Assembly (NCBI RefSeq): GCF_003686955.1
Contig: NZ_RCVM01000001.1
Coordinates: 286,545 to 350,544 of the forward strand
Length of the DNA stretch: 64,000 nt
Source of the DNA: Streptococcus hillyeri
GTDB taxonomy: Bacteria > Bacillota > Bacilli > Lactobacillales > Streptococcaceae
Direction of reading: 5' to 3'
The notes below the pieces were generated by a model. The model was not told where the DNA came from. It made no database searches and worked only from the letters and a program-made list of their open reading frames with translations. A program made the position numbers and the translations under genes. Of the stretch, positions 54,890 to 63,544 are shown piece by piece; the stretch's first letter is position 1, and each line of letters begins with the position of its first letter.

Positions 54890-54920
54890 ACAAGTCCAGA
54901 CTAGAGAGTCAGACTTGTTT
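54890..54920 (-). terminator. Terminator of the acetyltransferase gene
   Basis: AACAAGTC / GACTTGTT; on the minus strand followed by TTTTTT. Confidence 0.8.
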
Positions 54921-54926
54921 ACAGTG

Positions 54927-55493
54927 TTACTGTTTATGAGCGAGCCAGTCACTTTTCAAAAGACCGTAGCAAGTATAATCAAAAATCCTACCTTTTACTT
55001 TCATAGCTTGCCTAAAGGTGCCTTCGTAGCGCATGCCTGCTTTCTCAATCACATGACCAGATGCAAGATTTTCAGCTAGAAAACCTGCAACAATACGATT
55101 AAAACCAACTTCTCCAAAGAGAAAATCAATCACCTCACGTAAAACCTCTGTCATCAGTCCCTGATTCCAGTACTGTTTGCTCAGAATATAACCAATTTCT
55201 GCCTCGTCGACGTTTGGTCTAATGGCTACAACACTGATATCACCAATCACTTCATCAGGAGATCCCTTGAGCGTAATCGCCCACCGAAAGACTTGATTGT
55301 CTTGATAATCCTTGACACGTTCTGCCAAAAATTCCTCTGTTATTGCCACAGATTTGTGAGCTTCCCAAGGGACGTATTGCGTGTTTTCGACATCAGAGGC
55401 CCAGTTTTGAAACATGGCTGTCGCATCTTCTAGTCGCCACTGTCTCAATATGAGACGGTCGGTTTCAATTGTCTTAGTACCAATGGGGTTCAT
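54927..55493 (-). CDS. GNAT acetyltransferase, RimJ/RimL type
   Basis: 188 residues. ETDRLILRQWRLEDATAMF at the N-terminus and the acetyl-CoA region YILSKQYWNQGLMTEVLRE with NLASGHVIEKAGM are characteristic of the RimJ/RimL (Acetyltransf_3) subgroup. The preserved length and motifs contrast with the truncated GNAT at 41094-41405. The substrate is unknown. Confidence 0.86.
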   Translation of the reverse strand: MNPIGTKTIETDRLILRQWRLEDATAMFQNWASDVENTQYVPWEAHKSVAITEEFLAERVKDYQDNQVFRWAITLKGSPDEVIGDISVVAIRPNVDEAEIGYILSKQYWNQGLMTEVLREVIDFLFGEVGFNRIVAGFLAENLASGHVIEKAGMRYEGTFRQAMKVKGRIFDYTCYGLLKSDWLAHKQ

Positions 55494-55603
55494 AAGGATT
55501 CCTCCAAGAAATTTTAGTCTATTTTACCATATAAATACTGTTTTTTTAATAAACACATATTAACAAAATGTGGTTTTAAATTATCATTTTCAAGCTTTTT
55601 GTA

Positions 55604-55632
55604 TTGTTTACTCCCTCTTCCTATGTTACAAT
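55604..55632 (+). promoter_or_regulatory. folT promoter
   Basis: TTGTTT, 17 bases, TACAAT with an extended TGT; transcription would start about 20 bases before the riboswitch. Confidence 0.7.
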
Positions 55633-55655
55633 AATCTAGTAAGTTTACTTACACA

Positions 55656-55740
55656 GAGTAGATGATTCGCGTTAAGTGTGTGTGAATGGGATGTTGTCAC
55701 ACAACGAAGCCTTATGGCGCGGTGAATCATTGCATCCGCT
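55656..55740 (+). ncRNA. Tetrahydrofolate (THF) riboswitch
   Basis: Matches the folT-type THF aptamer in order: GAGTAGATGATTCGCGTTAA, GTGTGTGAATGGGATGTTG, CACACAACGAAGCC, TTATGGCGCGGTGAATCATT and GCATCCGCT. It lies directly upstream of the folate transporter gene folT. Confidence 0.93.
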
Positions 55741-55792
55741 GTTGATCAAGAACACTTGATGTAACAGCTCCAACAGAAAAGGAGCCTTTTTT
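55736..55792 (+). promoter_or_regulatory. Expression platform of the THF riboswitch
   Basis: Two exclusive folds are visible. The antiterminator GCTGTT…ATCAAG / CTTGAT…AACAGC (55738-55768) uses the last bases of the aptamer. The terminator GCTCC / GGAGC followed by TTTTTT (55767-55792) includes the gene's own ribosome site GGAG. Ligand binding should favour the terminator and switch folT off. Confidence 0.7.
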
Positions 55793-55793
55793 A

Positions 55794-56357
55794 ATGAAAA
55801 CTTTTTTCAAAACCCCTAAACTGACTACTCAGCGCCTCGTCACGTTGGCGATGTTGGTAGCACTTGCCTTTATTATCGGAAAATTTTCTGTGACGATCAT
55901 TCCTAAACAATTAGTAGTCAGTGTTGCTTTTGTTGTGAACACTGTCATTGGTATGATTGGTGGTCCTGTTTGGTCGTTTATTACCTTTGCGGTCTTTGAT
56001 GTTGTTGATAATCTTTCTAGCGGTGCTGGAAATTTCATCATCTGGTGGACACTTATGGAAGCTGTTCAAGGATTTTTCTACGGATACTTCTTCTATGGAA
56101 AAGCTCTTCAATGGCAATCTAAAAAAGACTGGCTACACGTTACTCTAGCAACAGTTGTTATTATGCTTATTGGAACGTTCATCTTTACACCACTGCTTAT
56201 TCAGATTTACTTTGGTACACCAATTGTTGCCCAATATATTGCTGGTCGTTGGTTGAAAATTTTTGAAATTCCAATTCGTATCATTGTAACGATGGCACTT
56301 CTCCCACAACTGCAACGTATTCCTGAATTACGTAAATTGATGGGACTTTCAAAATAA
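55794..56357 (+). CDS. folT: Folate ECF transporter S component FolT
   Basis: 187 residues, about six membrane helices. It binds folate and works with the shared EcfA/EcfA'/EcfT energy module encoded elsewhere. The N-terminal stretch LVTLAMLVALAFIIGKFSV and FAVFDVVDNLSSGAGNF fit the FolT/S-component family. The THF riboswitch immediately upstream supports the folate assignment strongly. Single-gene transcript ending at a good terminator. Confidence 0.92.
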   Translation: MKTFFKTPKLTTQRLVTLAMLVALAFIIGKFSVTIIPKQLVVSVAFVVNTVIGMIGGPVWSFITFAVFDVVDNLSSGAGNFIIWWTLMEAVQGFFYGYFFYGKALQWQSKKDWLHVTLATVVIMLIGTFIFTPLLIQIYFGTPIVAQYIAGRWLKIFEIPIRIIVTMALLPQLQRIPELRKLMGLSK

Positions 56358-56367
56358 TCTAAAAAAC

Positions 56368-56396
56368 AAAAGAGCGTTCATCCCCGCTCTTTTTTA
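56368..56396. terminator. Terminator between folT and pyrE
   Basis: AAAAGAGCG / CGCTCTTTTTT; usable from both sides for these convergent genes. Confidence 0.88.
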
Positions 56397-56404
56397 GTAT
56401 TCTA

Positions 56405-57034
56405 TTAATCTTGCCACGTTTCTTGGTTTTCTTTGAATTTTTTCAATAGGTTTAGCCCGTCCTCGTTGATATAGCCTTGGGCTTTTGCGACCTTGATGAG
56501 TTCGCTGTAGTTTGACAATGTCACCAATTTCATGTCAGCTTTTTCAAAGTTTTCGGTAGCTTTTGGCAATTCATAAGTGAAGATAGCTGCGACACCAAGC
56601 ACATCTGCTCCTTCACGTTTAGCTGCGGCAACAGCATCTAGTACAGATCCCCCTGTTGAAATCAAATCCTCGATGATGACCATTTTTTGACCGTTAACCA
56701 CGCGCCCTTCAATCTGATTTCCTGCTCCGTGATCTTTTGGCTTGCTACGGATATAGGCAAATGGCAAATTCATCTTATCAGCAATAATAGCGCCGTGTGG
56801 AATCCCTGCTGTCGCTGTCCCCGCAATCACTTCAACCTCTGGAAAATGTTCCTTGATTTGGTCAACAAAGCCATTTTCAATAAGTGTGCGTGTTTCGGGA
56901 TAAGACAACGTCATACGATTGTCTGTATAAATGGGTGACTTGATACCAGAAGCCCAAGTAAACGGCTCCTCAGGTTTCAAATATACCGCCTTAATATCCA
57001 ATAATTCTGATGCGATTTGCGTTGCTAATGTCAT
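56405..57034 (-). CDS. pyrE: Orotate phosphoribosyltransferase
   Basis: Fifth step of UMP synthesis. 209 residues from the second of two adjacent ATGs (57034), 7 bases after AGGAGG; ATG 57037 is also possible. PRPP motif [12 protein letters not shown] and the N-terminal [16 protein letters not shown] are diagnostic. It is the last gene of the pyr operon; the frameshifted gene before it ends in overlap with this start. Confidence 0.96.
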   Translation of the reverse strand: MTLATQIASELLDIKAVYLKPEEPFTWASGIKSPIYTDNRMTLSYPETRTLIENGFVDQIKEHFPEVEVIAGTATAGIPHGAIIADKMNLPFAYIRSKPKDHGAGNQIEGRVVNGQKMVIIEDLISTGGSVLDAVAAAKREGADVLGVAAIFTYELPKATENFEKADMKLVTLSNYSELIKVAKAQGYINEDGLNLLKKFKENQETWQD

Positions 57035-57373
57035 CATTTTTCCTCCTCTAGCATCTCAATGCTTGATGTAAAATATTGTTCGATAAAATAAGTCTGTGCC
57101 TGAATAGCTTCAAGCGTTAGATTTTCTCCTGGAGAGGTTAGTATCCATTTGTCTTCCACATCATCTTTGCGATGAATGATGGCAACCAATTCTCCGAAAA
57201 AAAGTCGTCAAAGGCTGTGAAACACGCTGAGAGATAATGTAAACATCTTGCTCCTCACCATCTCCTGCAAACAATTCAGGAATGTAGCCATAGTTAATCG
57301 GATAGGTATTCCCAAAATCATCTTGAAGCCCTATAGGTCTATCAATAATCACTTGATAACTCTTCCTAACCAT
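57034..57373 (-). pseudogene. Inorganic pyrophosphatase-like gene, frameshifted in a run of seven T
   Basis: Reads [20 protein letters not shown] from ATG 57373 (inside the pyrF end), then GNTYPINYGYIPELFAGDGE, like type I inorganic pyrophosphatases. After TTFF the frame is lost, but shifting by one base restores ELVAIIHRKDDVEDKWILTS up to EEEK and a TGA overlapping the pyrE start. The run (A7 on the plus strand, 57195-57202) needs to be six long for an intact ~112-residue protein. The product is shorter than classical pyrophosphatases. Homopolymer slip, sequencing error or phase variation are all possible. Confidence 0.65.
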
Positions 57374-58058
57374 TCCACTCTTCCTTAATCGCTTGATAAG
57401 CCTCGACAGGATTTTCAGCCTGTGTAATCGGTCGTCCAACGACGATATAGTCTGAGCCGATAGTTCTTGCTTCGCTTGGCGTCATGACACGTTTTTGATC
57501 GCCAATAGCAGAGCCACTAGGGCGAATTCCAGGTGTTAGGCAGACGAAGTTGCTTGATGTCGTTGATTTGATGGCTTCAACCTCATGAGCTGAGCAGACG
57601 ACACCATCTAGACCTGCTTCTGCTGTTTTACGAGCGTAGTTGAGGACAGAATCTGTTAGACTGGTCTGAATATTTTGGTCAGCCTGCATTTGTGCTTCAG
57701 AAGTTGAGGTCAGTTGTGTGACCGCAATCAAGATTGGTCCTTCTCCCAACCCTTCACGCGCAGCCTGCATCATCTCAACGCCGCCAGCCGCATGAACATT
57801 GGTCATATCAACCCCCAATTTTGCCAGCACAGCCATTGCGGAACGCACCGTATTGGGAATATCGTGCAGTTTCAAATCAAGAAAGATGCTGTGACCAAGT
57901 GATTTGATATAGGTCACAATATCAGGACCACAGGCATAGTAGAGCTCCATCCCCACTTTGACAAAGAGCTTTTCCTCCTTAGGAAATTGGGCTAGAAATG
58001 CCTTAACCTCCTCAAACGTTGGGAAATCAAGGGCAATAACAGGACGATTTTCTCGCAT
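57366..58058 (-). CDS. pyrF: Orotidine 5'-phosphate decarboxylase
   Basis: Last step of UMP synthesis. 230 residues; catalytic [10 protein letters not shown] (Asp-Lys-x-x-Asp) near residue 60, phosphate-binding [12 protein letters not shown] near the C-terminus. It is first in the operon after the PyrR attenuator and overlaps the next gene by 8 bases. Confidence 0.96.
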   Translation of the reverse strand: MRENRPVIALDFPTFEEVKAFLAQFPKEEKLFVKVGMELYYACGPDIVTYIKSLGHSIFLDLKLHDIPNTVRSAMAVLAKLGVDMTNVHAAGGVEMMQAAREGLGEGPILIAVTQLTSTSEAQMQADQNIQTSLTDSVLNYARKTAEAGLDGVVCSAHEVEAIKSTTSSNFVCLTPGIRPSGSAIGDQKRVMTPSEARTIGSDYIVVGRPITQAENPVEAYQAIKEEWNG

Positions 58059-58081
58059 GGAGTAGGTTTCCTTTCTACAAT

Positions 58082-58110
58082 AAAAACCCTGTCCCAGAGA
58101 GACAAGGTTT
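58082..58110 (-). terminator. pyr operon attenuation terminator
   Basis: On the minus strand AAACCTTGTC / GGACAGGGTTTTT, about 25 bases before pyrF. Controlled by the PyrR site upstream. Confidence 0.8.
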
Positions 58111-58185
58111 ACGCCATAATAGACCTAAAGCGACACTAGCTTTAGCTCTTTTTCTTTGTCGTACGACCAATCCGCAGAAAGGTCA

Positions 58186-58212
58186 CCTTGCCAACCTCTC
58201 TGGATTGACTTA
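58186..58212 (-). promoter_or_regulatory. PyrR-binding RNA loop
   Basis: Minus-strand AGTCAATCCAGAGAGGTTGG matches the PyrR anti-antiterminator consensus (UCCAGAGAGGU). PyrR with UMP should favour the downstream terminator. Confidence 0.8.
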
Positions 58213-58228
58213 AAGGTTAATTTATTAA

Positions 58229-58257
58229 ATTATAGGTTAGTTTTTGAGGAAAGTCAA
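58229..58257 (-). promoter_or_regulatory. Promoter of the pyrF operon
   Basis: Minus strand TTGACT, 17 bases, TATAAT, followed by the PyrR loop and attenuator. Confidence 0.82.
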
Positions 58258-58293
58258 GAGAAAATAAGTATTTTCACACGACGTACTCATGAA

Positions 58294-58320
58294 GAAAATA
58301 CATGACAACCATGCATTTTC
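58294..58320 (-). terminator. Hairpin after smc
   Basis: GAAAATACATG / CATGCATTTTC with a 5-base loop, just after the smc stop on the minus strand; the T-run is short. Confidence 0.5.
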
Positions 58321-58330
58321 GTTTTAGAGT

Positions 58331-61300
58331 CTAATTAACCATTTTTTCAGCATCTTTGAGCTTAACAGAGACAATCTTAGAGACACCAGATTCCTGCATG
58401 GTAACACCGTAGATGCTATCGGCAGCTGCCATGGTTCCTTTGCGGTGAGTCACGACAATGAACTGGCTGTCCTTATCAAAACGATTGAGGTAATCTCCGA
58501 AGCGTTTCACATTTGCTTCATCCAAGGCTGCTTCAACCTCATCGAGGATGACGAATGGGATGGTTTTAATACGAATAATGGCAAATAGCAGAGCAAGAGC
58601 TGATAGTGCCTTTTCTCCACCAGACATGAGGTTTAATGATTGGATTTTCTTCCCTGGCGGTTGGACTGAAATCTCCACCCCTGATGTCAATAAATCTCCC
58701 TCAGTTAAGATCAGATCTGCTGAACCACCACCAAACATCTGGGTGAAGGTCTGCTTGAAGCTTTCACGAATGGCTTCGAAGGTCGATTTAAAGCGTAATT
58801 TAACTTCGTCATCCATATCGTTAATGGTATCAAGCAACAAGTTTTTAGCATGAACCAAGTCATCTCTTTGGGTGTTTAGGAAAATCAAGCGTTCAGAAAC
58901 TTCATCATATTGGGCAATAGCATCCAAGTTGATTGGTCCTAAAGCCTTAATTTGACGATTGAGCTCTGAAAGGGATTGACGAGACAGGGCAAGATTTTCA
59001 AGTTGTCTAGCCTGTTCTTTAGCCTCTTCAAAACTCATCTGATAATCTTCTGTCAACTGACGAGCAAAGCTCTGCAATTTTTCACCGAGATTAGAAATCT
59101 CTGCCTCAAGTTGCGCTTGCTGGCGAATGAGACCTTCATTTTTATGACTGGCTTTTTGCAGTTGCTCCTCAATATCATCAAGGCTACCTTCACAATCTTC
59201 CACCTCAAATTTGAGACGAACAAGAGCCTGCTCTGTTTCTGTATGGCGTTTGGCAGTCTCTTCTAAACGGCCAGTCAAAATCGGTAATTGGTCAACATCA
59301 ACTTCTGATGGGGCAGAGGTCAACCAGTTTTCCAAAGTGACAATTTCTTTGTTCAGACTAGCAATCTCAGCTAAGATACGATTAAGGTTAGCACGTTCAA
59401 AACGCTCTTCACTCATGCGTTCTCGTTCTTCAAGGCGATAGTGAGATAATTGCTGATTGAGTTCCGTAACCTTAGCGGTAATACTATCCTTATCTCTCTT
59501 GATTTCTGTCAAGTTTTCAGAAACCTGTTTTTTCTGACTTTCGATAGTTAAAAGCTGAGCTGACAACGCGGATTTTTTCTCTTCCAATTCTTGAGTAGCT
59601 GCTTGGTCAGACTGACTTTGAAGCACTGAACAGAGATTGGTAACTTGTTCCAAACGCTCCGCTACTTGCTTGTAAGCAAACTGGGCAGTTTGTTCTGATA
59701 AGCGAGCTTTTTCACCTGATTCCTTGATTTGTGTCAGTTTTGCCTCAGTTTCTTGGAGAGTTTGTCTAGCTTTTTCAACACTTTCTTCTTGTTGGCGCAA
59801 GCTATTTTTCAAAAGCGCTAATTCCTGAGTTAAGGTATCTAGCTCAGGCTTGATAAAGGTCGTTGAATTTTGGCGATTTGAACCACCAGCAAATGAACCT
59901 CCTGGACGAATTTCAGAACCATCAAGTGTTACCATGCGTACTTGGAAATTCACCAAACGTGCTGCACGGTTCGCCTGATCAATGGTTTCAAAAATCGCTG
60001 TTGTGCCTAACAAATTGTCAAAAATGGCTGTTAATTTAGGTTCAAAAGTGACCAAGTCATTCGCAAAGCCTAAAAAACCATCTGCTGCTTCTAATTTTTG
60101 GCGATTATTTCCAGCTACTTCACGCGATTTAATGGTTGTCAAAGGTAAAAAGGTTGCACGACCCGAACGGTTTTTCTTTAGAAAATCAATGGAACGTTTC
60201 GCAGCACTTTCATCCTCTACAATGATGTGCTGGCTAGCGCCACCGAGTGCAATTTCAAGAGCTGTTTGATAGGTCGCCTCAAAATTCAAGTGTTCACTAA
60301 CCGCACCAATGATACCACCAATATTATCAGCACTCTGCAAAACAGCCTTAACACCTGCAAAGAAATTACTATGATTTTTTTGAATGGCTAACAGTGACTG
60401 TTGGCGTGCTTCCTTATTTTTAACTTGGTCTAACAAGTCAAACATCTTCTGTTGCTGATTTTGGTAATCTGTCTGGCAGGTTTCAAGGTCTTTGGCAGAT
60501 ACTTGATAGTCGTTTAGTAAGTCTTGAACATGGTCAATAGCTTCTTGATGTTCTGCTTTCTTGAGCTCTTCATCTTTTTCAAGGTCTGCTTTTTCAGATA
60601 AAAGCTGAGCTAATTCACTTGATTTGCTTTCAAGAGCCTGAATTCGGCTATCAATTTCAGCTTGGACTGATGTGAGCGCATTTGATAAATCCACCTCTTT
60701 CTCCATCAATGAGACAAACTCTTCTCGGAGTGTCTCGATAATCTGGTCGGGATTGGTTGAAAATGTCTCTAACTGTGTCTCGAGTGAGCTAATGTTTAAT
60801 TTCGTTGCTGCCAAATGGTCAGAGATATCAGCTAATAATGTCTCTTTTTCAGCTTTTGACTGTTCAAGAGTTTCTTTATCGGTCTTCATCTGATTGAGAC
60901 GCTTACCAGCATCAGCTTTCTTCTCTTCGTTTTGACTGGATTCTAGCGCTAAAAGGTCAATTTGACGTTCTAAATCTGATTTTAAACGTGTTAAATCCAT
61001 GAGCTCAGCTTGATATGTGGCAAGTTGATTGTTCAACTCATGGCGTTTTTCTTTTAGGTTTTGATTTTTGGTTTCCAGACGCTCACGTTGCTGGTAATAA
61101 GCTGAGAGTTCTTCCTTAGTCTGAGCTAGGCTATCTTCCTTGCTCTGCCATTTTTCCCTAAACGAAATAATATCGTCAACAAGAATATCGAGTTGGAGCG
61201 ACTTACGTTCGTCCTCTAGAATTCTAAAGCGCTTGGCAGTTTCAGCTTGTTTTTCAAGTGGTTTGAGTTGATTATCCAACTCATAAATGATGTCCTCTAA

Positions 61301-61870
61301 GCGGTCAAGGTTATCCTGTGTTTGATTTAATTTGGTCTCGGTCTCTTTTTTGCGTGTTTTGTACTTGAGGACACCTGCCGCTTCTTCAAAGATAGCACGG
61401 CGTTCCTCAGGTTTCGAGTTAAAAATAGCTTCGACACGCCCTTGGGAAATAATAGAAAAAGAGTCACGTCCCAAACCAGTATCCATAAAGAGATCGTGAA
61501 TATCTCTCAGACGAACCTTTTTGCCATCAATCAAGTACTCGCAGTCGCCATTGCGGTAAATGTGCCGCTCGACACGAATTTCTTCTGGTCTATCCGAAAT
61601 AAAGTTATCCGAATTATCCAAAGTAACAGTAACTTGGGCATAGTTTAAAGGTTTACGATTTTGTGTACCAGCAAAGATGACATCTGGCATCTTACCGCCA
61701 CGCAGGCTTTTTGCTGAGGATTCCCCCAGAGCCCAACGCAGACTTTCTGTGATATTCGATTTGCCAGAGCCGTTTGGTCCAACAACTGCTGTCACACCTT
61801 GGTCAAATTCGACCTTGGTTTTATCAGCAAAGGATTTAAAGCCCTGCATTTCAATTTTTTTTAGAAACAT
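58331..61870 (-). CDS. smc: Chromosome segregation protein SMC
   Basis: 1179 residues, the normal SMC length. Walker A GPNGSGKSNITESL at 32-45, two long coiled coils (about 170-500 and 670-1000) around a hinge (about 510-650, with SEHLNFEATYQTALEIALGG), and the C-terminal ATPase part with LMSGGEKALSALALL and Walker B FVILDEVEAALDE. It organises and separates chromosomes with ScpA and ScpB. It follows rnc by 53 bases, the usual rnc-smc pairing. Confidence 0.98.
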   Translation of the reverse strand: MFLKKIEMQGFKSFADKTKVEFDQGVTAVVGPNGSGKSNITESLRWALGESSAKSLRGGKMPDVIFAGTQNRKPLNYAQVTVTLDNSDNFISDRPEEIRVERHIYRNGDCEYLIDGKKVRLRDIHDLFMDTGLGRDSFSIISQGRVEAIFNSKPEERRAIFEEAAGVLKYKTRKKETETKLNQTQDNLDRLEDIIYELDNQLKPLEKQAETAKRFRILEDERKSLQLDILVDDIISFREKWQSKEDSLAQTKEELSAYYQQRERLETKNQNLKEKRHELNNQLATYQAELMDLTRLKSDLERQIDLLALESSQNEEKKADAGKRLNQMKTDKETLEQSKAEKETLLADISDHLAATKLNISSLETQLETFSTNPDQIIETLREEFVSLMEKEVDLSNALTSVQAEIDSRIQALESKSSELAQLLSEKADLEKDEELKKAEHQEAIDHVQDLLNDYQVSAKDLETCQTDYQNQQQKMFDLLDQVKNKEARQQSLLAIQKNHSNFFAGVKAVLQSADNIGGIIGAVSEHLNFEATYQTALEIALGGASQHIIVEDESAAKRSIDFLKKNRSGRATFLPLTTIKSREVAGNNRQKLEAADGFLGFANDLVTFEPKLTAIFDNLLGTTAIFETIDQANRAARLVNFQVRMVTLDGSEIRPGGSFAGGSNRQNSTTFIKPELDTLTQELALLKNSLRQQEESVEKARQTLQETEAKLTQIKESGEKARLSEQTAQFAYKQVAERLEQVTNLCSVLQSQSDQAATQELEEKKSALSAQLLTIESQKKQVSENLTEIKRDKDSITAKVTELNQQLSHYRLEERERMSEERFERANLNRILAEIASLNKEIVTLENWLTSAPSEVDVDQLPILTGRLEETAKRHTETEQALVRLKFEVEDCEGSLDDIEEQLQKASHKNEGLIRQQAQLEAEISNLGEKLQSFARQLTEDYQMSFEEAKEQARQLENLALSRQSLSELNRQIKALGPINLDAIAQYDEVSERLIFLNTQRDDLVHAKNLLLDTINDMDDEVKLRFKSTFEAIRESFKQTFTQMFGGGSADLILTEGDLLTSGVEISVQPPGKKIQSLNLMSGGEKALSALALLFAIIRIKTIPFVILDEVEAALDEANVKRFGDYLNRFDKDSQFIVVTHRKGTMAAADSIYGVTMQESGVSKIVSVKLKDAEKMVN

Positions 61871-61923
61871 AATGTCCTCAATAACAAATGTTATGGTCTA
61901 TAGACCATATTTTATACGGTAAT

Positions 61924-62610
61924 TTATTGCAAATACTCAAGCGCATTTTTAGCAGCATCTTGCTCAGCCAATTTTTTAGACTTTCCTTTACCTTGACTTA
62001 ATTTTTTGCCATCCGCAAAAACAATGACTTCAAAAGTCTTATCGTGTGCCGGTCCTACTTCATTGACAACCTGATAGTTAATGGTTATATCACCATTGAC
62101 TTGTAGTAATTCTTGTAAGGTGGTTTTATAGTCTTTCACTCGGTCATAATTACCAACTTCAACTTGTGGAATCATGACTTGATTTAAAAAGGCTTCAACC
62201 GCAGCCACACCCTTGTCCAGCAACAACGCTCCTAGGAAGGCCTCAAACAAGTCACCTAAAATGGCTGGTCGATTGCGTCCACCAGTTTTTTCTTCACCAC
62301 GACCCAATTTAATGTGCTGATCAAAGCCACATTGGCGAGAAAATCCTGCTAGTGACTCTTCACGAACAATCATTGAGCGGAGTTTTGACATGTCACCTTC
62401 AGGCATCTCGGGATATTTGCGATAAAGGTAGCCAGAGATCGTTAATTGAAGAGCAGCGTCTCCTAAAAATTCCAAGCGTTCATTATGTGAAATATTTAGG
62501 GCACGATGCTCATTGGCATAGCTTGTGTGTGTAAAGGCAGTTTCTAGAATCGCTTTATCTGCAAAAACGATTCCGAAACGCTCATGTAATAATTTTTCTA
62601 ATTTATCCAT
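61924..62610 (-). CDS. rnc: Ribonuclease III
   Basis: Cuts double-stranded RNA, including rRNA precursors. 228 residues: catalytic domain with signature [14 protein letters not shown] (about 42-55) and a second acidic cluster in [16 protein letters not shown], then a double-stranded RNA-binding domain ending [20 protein letters not shown]. It is downstream of folD with a 3-base gap and upstream of smc, so the three are probably co-transcribed. Confidence 0.97.
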   Translation of the reverse strand: MDKLEKLLHERFGIVFADKAILETAFTHTSYANEHRALNISHNERLEFLGDAALQLTISGYLYRKYPEMPEGDMSKLRSMIVREESLAGFSRQCGFDQHIKLGRGEEKTGGRNRPAILGDLFEAFLGALLLDKGVAAVEAFLNQVMIPQVEVGNYDRVKDYKTTLQELLQVNGDITINYQVVNEVGPAHDKTFEVIVFADGKKLSQGKGKSKKLAEQDAAKNALEYLQ

Positions 62611-62613
62611 TAT

Positions 62614-63477
62614 TTATTCCTCTTTTGGAGAAAGGCTGCGCATGGCTGCTTCATAGGTCTGTTCTAAAAGCATAGTAATGGTCATCGGACCAACACCACC
62701 AGGTACGGGAGTGATAAGACTAGCAATCTCAGCTACCTCATCAAACTTAACATCTCCAATCAACTTTCCAGTTTCATCACGGTTCATGCCCACATCAATG
62801 ACAACAGCACCAGGTTTTACAAATTCCTTAGTCACAAAATGCCCACGACCAATAGCAACCACTAAAATGTCTGCCGTTCGACAAACTTCTGGCAAATGCT
62901 GTGTTTTTGAATGTGTCAGTGTTACCGTCGCATTTTGTTCAATCAGCAAGTGTGCCATGGGTTTTCCAACAATATTGCTACGTCCAACAACAACTGCTGT
63001 TTTACCTTCTAATGGCACCTGATAAAACTCAAGCATTTTCATAATACCTGCTGGTGTGCATGGTACCATCACACGATTTCCAGACCAGAGATTTCCCATA
63101 TTTGTTGGATGAAAACCATCGACATCTTTTTCAGGGCTAATGGCTAGTAACACCTTTTGCTCATCAATATGTTCTGGCAGTGGCAATTGAACCAAGATAC
63201 CATGAAAACGGTCGTCTTGATTATATTTTTCAACTTCTTTCAAGAGAGTTTCATCAGTTGTTGACTCAGGTAAACGCACAGTTTCACTTAAGAAACCAGC
63301 TGCTAGGGCAGAGCGTTCTTTGTTACGAACATAAACTTGACTGGCTGGATTGTCACCAACTAAAATCACGACTAGACCTGGCGTGATACCATAGGTCTCT
63401 TTCATGTCTGCTACAGATTTTGCCAAATTTGCCTGTAGTTTTCCAGCCAAACCTTTTCCATCAATTATTTGAGCCAT
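62614..63477 (-). CDS. folD: Bifunctional methylenetetrahydrofolate dehydrogenase / cyclohydrolase FolD
   Basis: Interconverts methylene-, methenyl- and formyl-THF. 287 residues; [20 protein letters not shown] near residue 40 contains the catalytic Lys region, [13 protein letters not shown] and [11 protein letters not shown] follow, then the NADP site [16 protein letters not shown] and [16 protein letters not shown]. It starts behind AAAGGGGGA with an extended -10 promoter. Its position ahead of rnc-smc is notable, as many streptococci have vicX there. Confidence 0.97.
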   Translation of the reverse strand: MAQIIDGKGLAGKLQANLAKSVADMKETYGITPGLVVILVGDNPASQVYVRNKERSALAAGFLSETVRLPESTTDETLLKEVEKYNQDDRFHGILVQLPLPEHIDEQKVLLAISPEKDVDGFHPTNMGNLWSGNRVMVPCTPAGIMKMLEFYQVPLEGKTAVVVGRSNIVGKPMAHLLIEQNATVTLTHSKTQHLPEVCRTADILVVAIGRGHFVTKEFVKPGAVVIDVGMNRDETGKLIGDVKFDEVAEIASLITPVPGGVGPMTITMLLEQTYEAAMRSLSPKEE

Positions 63478-63512
63478 AGGCCATTCCCCCTTTGAAAGAT
63501 AAAAGTATTACT

Positions 63513-63541
63513 ATTATATCAAAGATTTAGTAAGATTTCAT
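63513..63541 (-). promoter_or_regulatory. Promoter of folD-rnc-smc
   Basis: Minus strand ATGAAA, 17 bases, TATAAT with an extended TGA. Confidence 0.7.
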
Positions 63542-63544
63542 CTG

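Noticed and set aside
58548..61922. Several plus-strand ORFs of 60-100 codons within smc
   Set aside because: All are shadows of the SMC coiled-coil sequence; none has a ribosome site or recognisable domain.
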